A stretch of DNA of 64,000 bases from Chloromonas sp. AAM2 (lineage: Eukaryota > Chlorophyta > Chlorophyceae > Chlamydomonadales > Chlamydomonadaceae): positions 5,272 through 69,271 of the forward strand of contig QAXH01004306.1 of NCBI GenBank assembly GCA_004335635.1, in the 5' to 3' direction. The translations under genes and the position numbers were made by a program. Positions 55,682 to 64,000 of this stretch are shown here, piece by piece. The stretch's first letter is position 1. Every line of letters begins with the position of its first letter. Below the pieces are notes generated by a model. The model searched no databases, had not been told where the DNA came from, and saw nothing but the letters and a program-made list of their open reading frames with translations.

Positions 55682-58263
55682 AGCCGACAGATGGCGGTGT
55701 GCTACCATCAACAGCTGTGCAGGACACTGGCTGATCCTAGCAGCACCTGACGGCTGGAGGGGTCCTTATCGCCGCAAAACGGAGAAGGATTCTGTGAGGA
55801 GGTGCTAAGCGGTCTTGTTGGTGCCTGCTGAACACATGACCACCCTTCTTCTGGATCCCACCATCCTGCATTTAAGCGCTACGCACTTTTCCTGCACCCA
55901 CCATGTAGCCATTGTTCTTGTGTCGCCAGTGTGCACCCATCGCTCGCGAACTCGTAGAGTGGTGCTGTTGGCGCATGTCTTGATCACAGCCATGCCCGTG
56001 CAGGTGAAGTCTCCTCTGACTGGTGGAGCCGAGAACATCCTGAAGTCCAGGCACAGGCAGATGAAAGCGTTATCATGACTTGTGCCAGGGAGAATGCACA
56101 CTGGCAACACAAGCAGAATAGGCGTGTGGTGAGTGCGAGATTGGTGCATGGACACTGCTCCCTTTACCACATGAGCAGGCTTCGGACTTGCGGCCGTGAA
56201 ATAACACCATCGAGAGCAACAACAACTCGATAGGACCACATGTTGTCATGGTTTACACCGTTTTGGGCCTTGTTTGGCGAACATCCCCCCACTGCTGACC
56301 TTCAATATTCTTTGTCTACTTTTGCCCGTCACATGGGATGGTGCTACAAGCAAGCTTCACACAAGTCCCGAAGTGATCAGGGCCGGGGTCTTGCTAACCT
56401 GTTACCTCTTCAGCAACAGCTTCCAATGCGCGGCCGCCCTGGTCTTCAGACCATGCCACATGCGTGATTGACCTGAATTCGAAAGAAGAAGTTCTATTGA
56501 CAGCACGTTTTCCCGGGCGTGTGCAGTGGTCAGTCCCAATTCCTGAATGCGCCAGTGACGTCCAGTCGATGTCCAGACTGCCGATCGTGCGCTCAGCATG
56601 TGGACAATGCATGCACCCCCTGCAAATGCGCCATGTTCTTGCCTGTCCTGTGAAGCGGTGTGCTTTGCATGTCGTCGGTAAGCTGGGTTGGAAAGTGAGT
56701 GATAGGGTTGTGCAGGTCTCAGCCTGCAGAAAAGCAGCCAGCTGGAGCAGCACTGGGCAACCTGGGCGTTTACCCCAAGATGTGTCTGACTAACCAAACT
56801 CACTGGGTGTGTGGTTTTGTGGCGCCTCAATTGTGCAGGCAGGCAGCGCCTGGGCAGCATGGCTGGACTGGGTGCATTTCAGGCTCATGCGTGGCGCCAA
56901 ACAGCAACCCCTGCAGACACGCCAGGTGACGTGTAACACACTTTACGTTGGCTTTGATGATCGCCTGTAGTGCGTCGGCCCGTTCTGCCTGCAGAATGCC
57001 TGTGAAATGGAACAGACACGGATGGTTTCAAGCAAGGGGAGTGGACAGCCACACCAGGCCTTGTGTGTCGCTTACGTCAACCAACCTGCTCTGTGCATCA
57101 TGATGTTGATAAGTCGGCCTTGTGCACTGAATTCGTACGAAAGGAAGCACAGGCGGCATGCGCTGCATACTAGGGATACATCAACGGCATCAAATGGCTG
57201 CATAAGGTGCCACGTGAACTACAGCAGGCAGTGCATGTGTGGTACCGTACGGTTCACATCTCATGCCGCAGGGGGCATTCTGGCATTTGATAAACACGGT
57301 CCCGCAGGTCCCGCAACCGTACATGCCAAGCAGAGGCGGGACCATGCAAATTTTTGCCGCCCCCTAACTCACTTTTGGTGAAAGGGGGGCGGGCTGACCA
57401 CCTCCCCCTGATGCCAAGCATCATCATCAAACGCGGCAAAACGCTTGATGAAGGGCGGAAAAAGGCGACAACTGTGGCAAAGGCGGAAACAATCATCAAC
57501 ATTCCCCGCGGAATGCCCGCCAAAGGTCAAAAGTGGGGTTTGTGATCCCGCAGCCTCAATCAGGCAATTATTAATTGCGGGATGATATATGAACCATATG
57601 GTATTTGTGCCGCAAATGGTTTCTTGTACTAGTGACTATGGAACAGTGGTAGAGTGCGCGCTTCGCTCGTTCTGGGGAGCAACCTTGAACTAGCGAGAGG
57701 CGTGGAAATAGGCCTGGCCGGTGCAGCAGCACAGCTTCACGGTGTGTGTGGGCATGGGGCGGCATGCAAGGCACCGTATGCTGGGCAGGAGTCAGTGACC
57801 CACTGCGCAACGCATGGGCAGTGGCCCAACAGCATGTTGAGCAGCCGACTCTCACCTGATGCCGACAGGTGGTGTGGGCTCCGCATATGACCCAGTCTCA
57901 CGCTTGCATGTGGCATCATGTCATCATACACACTCGCTGCCTTTCCTGCCTTTGGCGTTGGGTATTGGTTGCCGGACACAAGCAGCGGCCGCACCTGCAT
58001 GTGGCATCATTCCCCAAGACACTTGCTGCCCTGGCTGCCATTTCCTGACCTTGTTGCATGCGTGCTGCTTGCCTATGTTCAGGACTTTGCTTCCGGCCTG
58101 GGCTCTGTGCTCGCCCTTGCACCTTTTTTGAATGTTCAAGTACAGCCTCTAAGCCTCCGTGTCACATGGGGCCATGTTGCGCTTTGACCCGCTCCGTACG
58201 TGCGTTTGAGACATGCGAGCGCACACGAGAACGAGAGCAGGTGGCTGGAGGTGCTGGTGTTTG

Positions 58264-58317
58264 GTGGGGTGGGTGGAATGGGCGTGAGGGGACGGGGAGG
58301 ACGGGGGGATACTGGGG
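58264..58317 (+). other. G-rich stretch, possible G-quadruplex
   Basis: Within about 54 bases the plus strand has seven or more runs of three to six G (GGGG, GGG, GGG, GGGG, GGGG, GGGGGG, GGGG) separated by 1-6 bases. This exceeds the four G-runs needed for a quadruplex. Confidence 0.7.
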
Positions 58318-58558
58318 TGCTGCATGGGTGTGGGTGCACACATGACACAAGCCGTAGGCCGAATGAAAGTAAACGTGCGTGGGGCAGTTGTGAGTGGCTG
58401 TATGGTTGTCAGCAGTATGTGGCCAGGCGAGACTCAAAACAAACAAAACAACAGCACATCCCAGTGTCACGCCATGCTGATGCAGACGCAATATTTACTA
58501 TATTTAGCCACGTCCACAGTCAAATTCCCTGAGGTCGTCCAGTGCTGTTTCTGGAAAA

Positions 58559-58588
58559 TGTCCCAGAACTGGCGAACATCATTTTTTT
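58559..58588 (+). repeat. Dispersed TIR-like motif (T-run on right)
   Basis: TGTCCCAGAACTGGCGAACATC followed by A and a T-run. A right-end orientation with no matching left end found to its left within several kb. Confidence 0.7.
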
Positions 58589-59146
58589 GTGTTTATATTA
58601 CATGGAGCAGGCACAAACAACAACATGACCTCGCTGCATCCTGTACAGACTTGCATTGGCATCATTGACATCTGGCAGGGGCAGCTTAGCTTTCTTCTAT
58701 CGCTCCTCACCATGCCGTTGTGTGAAGGCAATCCCCTCCATAGTCCTTTACCGTCCAGATGGCACGCCACAAGACATGTGCCCCCCGGAAAGACACGTGT
58801 TGAATTGCCCCCGCATGTGGCCCCTCAGGCCGGCGGCCACATCCTGTAAGAGCACAAGACAGCAGCACAACAGTCTGGTGCAGCCAACTGCCATCACGTC
58901 TGGCGATGGCGCAGCTAACAATAGGAAACAATCAAGGTGGCTGCCTACATCCCTATTCAGGTCTGTTCCAGAGCCCAACCTGGTGCGCCCGTAGGATACT
59001 TCCTCAGGTGATGGCAGAGATTGAACCTGATGGAATTGGCTTGCATCTTGAACCTCTCAAAACAACACTGGCAGTGCAGTTGTGCATCAGCTACGCTTGC
59101 GGTTTTTGCAGTGTGTCCTTGATCACGTCAACGCACCAAAAAATGC

Positions 59147-59176
59147 AAAAAAAGGAAGTTTGCCAGTTCTGGGACA
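59147..59176 (-). repeat. Dispersed TIR-like motif (A-run on left)
   Basis: A-run then GGAAGTTTGCCAGTTCTGGGACA. A left-end orientation; its possible right partner is 61,964, outside a second left end at 60,446. Confidence 0.7.
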
Positions 59177-59753
59177 ATTGTTATGCGTAATTCTCAGTTA
59201 CTGTTACTTGGCGTAAAAGCTGAGGGTGGTGGACAGGGGTTCTTTGGCCATGCTGGCAAAGTCTTATCTAACATGCTCTTGTCATACAATGCTGAAACCC
59301 TGGAACGTGTGAAGTTAACCTATTTGGTGGCTGTGCCTGCCAGTCTTTGCAGTGCTTGCCCTTAGGGCCCTGTGTTTGTGCTGTGCTTTGAACGTGCAGT
59401 CACAATAACCCTGGAACAGCCATGCCGAGCCATTGTCGTCAGGCTGGCACCTGCACCACCTGGACACCTAAAACACCGCTGCTTCTCCAGTCCAGGTGAA
59501 CCCAGCCGGGTGACTGACTGCCTTGACTTGCAGGCGGTCCGTGTGCAAGTCACGACATCAGTTACACCCGACTGGCGCCAGCGGTATGTCCGGCTGTGCA
59601 GCTTAATGGCAATGGCTCATGTTCTGGCTGCCAGTTGGAAGCAACAACTTCGAGGCACTGTCAACACTTCCCAGTCCCAGTGGCATGTAAGCACTCGACG
59701 AGGCAGAGCCAGGTGCGTTCGTTTGCGCAGTATCGTATCGTGAGAGTGAACGT

Positions 59754-59867
59754 ACAATCAGCACTGTCCGTCGGAACTGAGCCTCCTCTCGCAGCGACGT
59801 ACTTACCATCCGAGCACTCCTTGCAGCGGAACGCCGCACTCCACACGCGTGCATTGGGCCGTTCCAC
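59754..59867 (-). other. Cys-rich exon fragment (ephrin-receptor-like?)
   Basis: The minus strand reads FRCKECSDGKYVAARGG then SVPTDSADC, which resembles the C..C..G.Y..........C pattern of ephrin-receptor-like (GCC2/GCC3) repeats found in many algal surface proteins. Possible donors lie inside (GGATG|GTAAGT) and at its end (GATT|GTACGT). No neighbouring exon could be joined, so this may be a remnant or chance. Confidence 0.2.
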
Positions 59868-60772
59868 TGGCCCATTGGCGACAAGCCGACCTCACAACAG
59901 TTCCACGGACGTGTTGGTGCGAGGGGCTCAGGTATGATGGCCAACTTGGTGCCCTCATTGGCGTTTTTGACCAAAGAGTGTGCGATATTCCCTCCAGTGC
60001 ATGCAAACCTGTGCCGGCTGCAGACCATCCAAGAAACATGGGTTGCGGGCATTTTCACCGCGCACGGGCAGCTCATGCGACCCACACTTTCATTCCCGCG
60101 TTTCTTTGACCACGCTTTTCCAAACTGTCGCCTTTGTTTCACACTATGCTCTTCTACTTCTGATAGGAGGTTGCCAGTGTACCTTGATGTGCTTCAAGGT
60201 CATATCAGAATGTATCTATGCCCCAACGCTAGATAACAGTTGGAGAGATGGCAAGAAGGAGTGACACAGAGCGTGTTCTATAGACCTTCAAACCATTGCG
60301 TAGGATGTTCTGCGGACTGTGGCATTGACTGACATTGTGCACATTGGTGACCCCCGGATTTGATCTGTGTCCCACGCCGTTCCTTGTAGGCTGCTGTGGA
60401 ACCAGCTTACGGATGTACACGTTGCTCGGCAACTCTTACTCACATAAAAAAAAAAGATGTTTGCCAGTTCTGGGACAATTTCTGTGTGTCTGTGAAAACC
60501 CAATTCCACAAGCGATGAAACGTGAGTATTGGACTGCATATATTGAGGAGTGTGCTGAGTGTATGTTTTTACAGTCACCATAAAGTGTAAAAGGTACAGG
60601 TGCTGTGATGTTGGTGTACAGTACTCTGCCACTACTGGGACAGACGAACGGCCTATATGGCACGCCTGAGGAAAGAACAGGTGTCTAACATGTGACGTCA
60701 AAAGTGATGTGACTCGACTACTCTGTAAACTGTTACCGAAATGGTCAGTCTCTGCGGTACTGCCATACGGCT

Positions 60773-61378
60773 TCAGAAGTCAGTGATGTGAGTCGCCACC
60801 AAATGTTCCAGCTGCTGCACTCTCTTGAGCAAGTTTGTATGCTGCGCGCGTAGACGTCCAACAGCCTGTTTCCACGTCTCTCTTTTGGGTCGCTCTGCCA
60901 ACGGAGGCACAGCTGGAGGTGAAGACTGCCCTACTTCACCCAGTGGTGGCTCTCGCCCTACTTCATTATCCACGATGGCCCGCTTCTTACTGGAGGTAGA
61001 GGTGGATGGGGAGGGTGTCATCTTATCCTGCCAGAGCAGCGTGTGCTGAGTGTATGGACCCTGAGTGTGACATTGGGAGACAACCAATGCGAAGTCCACA
61101 GTCTTTGTCACTCGCTCCGGGTGCTCTGGCAGCTCACCAGACGCATGCAGCATGCCACACAACAGCGAGTATAAGAAACACCTGTCGTCATCGTTCTTTA
61201 TGTTTATCAGGGCCTTCTTGGTCTCCAGCTCCTTAGACAGGGGTATGTAAGCCCTGCCACCGACCAAGGGGTTGTACTGGCACATCTGCAATTGCATGCC
61301 GCAGTATCCAATGAACCTGATGCTATCCTTTGTTGTCTCCACTTGGCAATCAATTGGTGTTTGAGCCGTTGCCGCCAC
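60773..61378 (-). pseudogene. Fragment of a Polinton/Maverick-type element ORF
   Basis: An open frame of about 200 codons. Its middle reads QYNPLVGGRAYIPLSKEL, then KKALINIKNDDDRCFLYSLL and later HPERV. From memory this pattern (YNPL-G-YI-LPK, KKA-INI-N-D--CF-WS-L, then a His/Pro segment) occurs in virus-like large DNA transposons next to their B-family DNA polymerase; I cannot run the search. The C-terminal part is Pro/Ser-rich and ends in a basic coiled coil. There is no ATG at the upstream end: a stop precedes the first conserved residues, the first Met is internal, and no polymerase or integrase exon is in the window. I therefore call it a decayed or partial copy. Confidence 0.45.
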
Positions 61379-61661
61379 TCATTTAAAAGTGAGATCGCTG
61401 CGTAGGCCAATTCACAAAAAGGGGAGCCAAAAAGTCCGGGACGAGTTACCTCCATTCGGTGCGCAGTTTACTTTACGGTTTTCGGTCAGGTGATGCGCGG
61501 TGGCAAACCTCTTTTTTTCTGCACTTGGTCACCGTATCACCATTGAACACATGTATGTGCGACTCTGCCTTAGGACCTGGGCCTGCTTCTGCACAGCTTC
61601 CCAAGGGCGTCGCCGCCACTCATTTAAAAAATGAGATCACTGCGCAGGCCAATCCACAAAA
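61371..61661 (+). repeat. ~50-bp direct repeats around 190 bp
   Basis: Copies at 61,371-61,419 and 61,612-61,661 share GCCGCCACTCATTTAAAA, then TGAGATC-CTGCG-AGGCCAAT and CACAAAA, with five or six differences. Both are inside the putative element, and the first overlaps the 5' end of its ORF. Confidence 0.85.
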
Positions 61662-61993
61662 CGAGAGCAAAATAGTTGGTTGCAAATTCAGCCTTTGAGT
61701 TGTTTGTGATAAAATGTGCTTTGATTTGTAATTGTAAGATATAGGTCAAACATGTCAGCAACAACCTGTGACTGTCAACGCATTCAGCGACAGTGACGTG
61801 ACTACCACCACACAAATATGTCTGTCATGGACACTCCACCTCCCATCTTGCACTGAGGATGCACCAGAGTTGGCTCACCACAAAAGAAAAATCTACACAC
61901 ACACTGCGTGGAATCGTTTGGGACAGGTGGCCACACATGCGGTTCTAATGTCAGCGCAAAAACTGTCCCAGAACTGGCAAACTTCTTTTTTTT

Positions 61994-64000
61994 CCCTTGA
62001 AGCTGGACTGTGATTGATGAGCTGGATTGTAATTGATACTGTACGGGGTTGTACTTTGATTGTTTCTAACGAGAGGCAATGCGTCGATATCAGGAAGGCA
62101 CTGTTTTGCTACAGTTTCAGTTATTATTGTTCTTTTCGGATTCTTCTTGCCCTGCCAGGAATTTCCGCTTTGAGTTGTAGCGTGGAGATTTGGAGGTGAG
62201 TTGCATTTACCAACTAACAGGTGTTATAGTTATTAGATGTTGAGCGTTGTGTGATGAGCGCAGTGGGCCGATGAGCGCAGTGGCAAGGCGACCTATTACT
62301 ATACTGGCGAGTGATACAGTGTGTTGAGCGTTGCGTGATGAACGCAGTGACCTAGCAGTTGCGTGTCCAACTAGGTGACCTAGCAATGCAACTGCTACGC
62401 GCGGGATTGTACACTTTGTGCGGTTGCCTCCCAGGGTGGTGTCACCAGGGCAACACCCTGACTGCTCTCACTAGCCTATTCGTCTGCACCGTTTGAAGCC
62501 AGTCACCCGCTTCACATTACACAATTGTTCTGCAACTTCACTGCCAGGTCTTGTCCCCAAAGCAATTCATGAGTGTCAGACACGTCTCAAGCTTCGGCAG
62601 ACTGTTCTGTCAAGATCAGTAGCATCGTACAGAAATCAATAACTTGCTAGATTTCACTTGCTAGCTACCGGACGTAACCGAAATGCCACATGAATCGGAG
62701 TACCTCGAGGATAGGACAGGATGAGGTTGTTGATCATGGCGGCATGGGCAAGGGCGGTGTCAAGCATCATGGAATCCGGAGCAACAAAGGAAAGCTCATG
62801 AACCGAACAGCGCATGAACTGAACAAGGAACGTAACGGCTCAAATTCCAAGTCGCTCACTTCATTCCACTGCACAGTTCACAATGCATGGGCTTGCTCCT
62901 CCTGCCGAGGCAAGGCAACGAGGCGCGGTAACAGTCAACAACTGAGTATAGTTTCTGTACACACTCAGCAGCATGTATCGAAAAAGCACATACACCAGGT
63001 CCTTGCTCCATGAGCAGTAGGATGAACACAGCTGGCTTTACCAACAGCCCTCGCTCCTGATGCTACATGCTAGTGGTTTCAGCATATGACACAACCCGGT
63101 AATTAGCACCAGGACATAATGCTCAGCCTCATGCCTCGTTTCAAACCCACAACTTGCGAGGCGCCATAGCCAGTTCCAATCCAAAGCTCAAGCTCTGGCT
63201 CATTCGCAGCCTATCACATTACACTGATGTAAGCCGGACAACAGAGGCTGTGGCAGTCGAGAAGGTCCAAATAAATGTTCTGACGAAAATAAGTGGGACA
63301 CAAGGTCACCAAACTAGACCATGAATCTTGACGTACAGGACTCATCAAATTCTTAAGTGGTATCAGAATTCATATGGCTTTTGAGCAACGGATGATCAGG
63401 GGTCCGGATGCGCTCAACCTGGTGTGTGCAACGTTAACATGAGAAGTGCGGACCACACAGAAGATGCCCATGCAAGACGCAGCTAAACTGATATGCCACA
63501 TCCCATTTGCAGTAAACAGCACGGCGACCCTCCTCCTCGCCAGCTAAATCCTGCAAAAGCCACTCTCGCAATAGCAAGTGTGAAATCCAGCCAAAAGCCA
63601 TTATCTACCTGCCTTCAATGTCTCGACTCTGTTGGCCATTGCTTGCAACCAGCCAGCCTTTCGGCAGGGCAGAAAGCATCGCTACAACTCAGACTTCACA
63701 TGCAATTCCATGCATCTCAAAAGCACTGTAGCTCCTCATACCATTAAAACATCAAAGTTGCTTACAACACCGCCACTGTTGTTCTGGCCAACAGGTCCGA
63801 GCTTGCATTGATACAGCCAGCTTTATATGCAAATTAATTCAAATGTAACCCGCAACACGGGGCAACTAACTCTCTGGCCCTGAACGTCATCTTTAGGACT
63901 GATCTTGACAGTATTCATTTCTCATATAGCTTTATCAATCCAGCCAAAAACCCACTCTCTCGTTGTAATGGATGGCACTTTCTATCACAAGTTGGTAAAT
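61994..64000. other. Right-end region without a supported gene
   Basis: About 2 kb to the window edge. It contains local repeats at 62,235-62,345 (GAGCGTTG-GTGATGA-CGCAGTG units) and a small inverted pair near 62,355-62,395. Open frames at 62,690-63,013 and 63,493-63,747 (plus) show no domain. Confidence 0.4.

Larger units (their letters stand above)
55682..60445. other. Gene-poor region with repeats
   Basis: No complete gene model could be built. Overlapping open frames at 55,805-56,239 (minus) and 56,402-56,860 (both strands) lack domains. A cysteine-containing fragment at 59,754-59,867 (minus) is listed separately. The region also contains a G-rich stretch (58,264-58,317) and two dispersed TIR-like motifs (58,559 and 59,147). 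Confidence 0.4.
60446..61993. mobile_element. Putative TIR-bounded element carrying a mobile-element ORF
   Basis: Left end 60,446-60,477: ten A, then GATGTTTGCCAGTTCTGGGACA. Right end 61,964-61,993: TGTCCCAGAACTGGCAAAC, TTC and eight T. The ends are inverted copies, with 19 identical bases next to the A/T runs, and enclose 1.5 kb with one ORF (60,773-61,378, minus) and a pair of 50-bp direct repeats. No clear target-site duplication is visible; ends that merely happen to face each other are an alternative. Confidence 0.45.

Noticed and set aside
57254..57545. Possible gene on either strand (KRGKTLDEGRKKATTV on plus)
   Set aside because: Short, both strands open, no splice sites or homologous family recognised.
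57645..57700. GGTAGAGTGCGCGC stretch resembling a tRNA D-arm
   Set aside because: The downstream sequence lacks a T-loop consensus and paired acceptor stem.

Overview
This window looks like nuclear DNA of an intron-rich green alga. The genes are split into 3 to 15 short exons with mostly GT-AG introns. Base composition is roughly balanced, with no bacterial operons or ribosome-binding sites. One gene has a transit-peptide-like N-terminus followed by a hydrophobic AxA-type segment, as in thylakoid proteins, and other genes encode an F-box protein, a U-box protein, a MIP channel and PKA-like kinases. Chlorophyta is an inference from this mix; no rRNA, organelle or species marker is present. Nearly all exon models below were built by hand from reading frames, splice dinucleotides and phase matching. 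In almost every multi-exon model the phases close exactly, which is strong internal support.

Layout. 1-1,003 (-): 5' part of an F-box gene running off the left edge. 1,824-7,971 (+): complete 13-exon NADPH-dependent diflavin reductase (Tah18/NDOR1/ATR3 family), divergent from the F-box gene. 10,543-11,082 (+): 3' part of a small two-helix membrane protein. 12,580-17,477 (+): U-box E3 ligase-like protein. 19,001-20,888 (-): aquaporin, divergent from a putative thylakoid proline-rich protein at 21,491-24,578 (+). From 25,963 to 54,496 five consecutive genes lie on the minus strand: two tandem paralogs of an unrecognised family starting MGCG (25,963-29,615 and 31,587-34,812), two tandem PKA/PKG-like kinases (36,607-39,882 and 41,129-45,188), and a 15-exon coiled-coil protein (46,996-54,496). 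From 55 kb to the right edge there are few recognisable genes. That part holds a ~290-bp near-perfect inverted repeat (55,069-55,681), a degraded mobile-element ORF (60,773-61,378) inside what look like terminal inverted repeats, and short repeats.

Most interesting points. (1) The two MGCG genes form a divergent tandem pair with a shared start signal for probable dual acylation, conserved blocks in the same order and matching ends. I do not recognise the family. (2) A dispersed ~20-bp motif next to an A/T run occurs ten times. Some copies pair in inverted orientation like the ends of MITE or larger elements, and both assembly gaps lie in or beside copies. (3) The long inverted repeat could be transcribed into a hairpin RNA.

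The genes do not form an obvious pathway. Reductase, F-box, U-box, aquaporin and thylakoid protein are ordinary housekeeping or regulatory neighbours. The acylated pair beside two AGC kinases is suggestive of signalling only by position.
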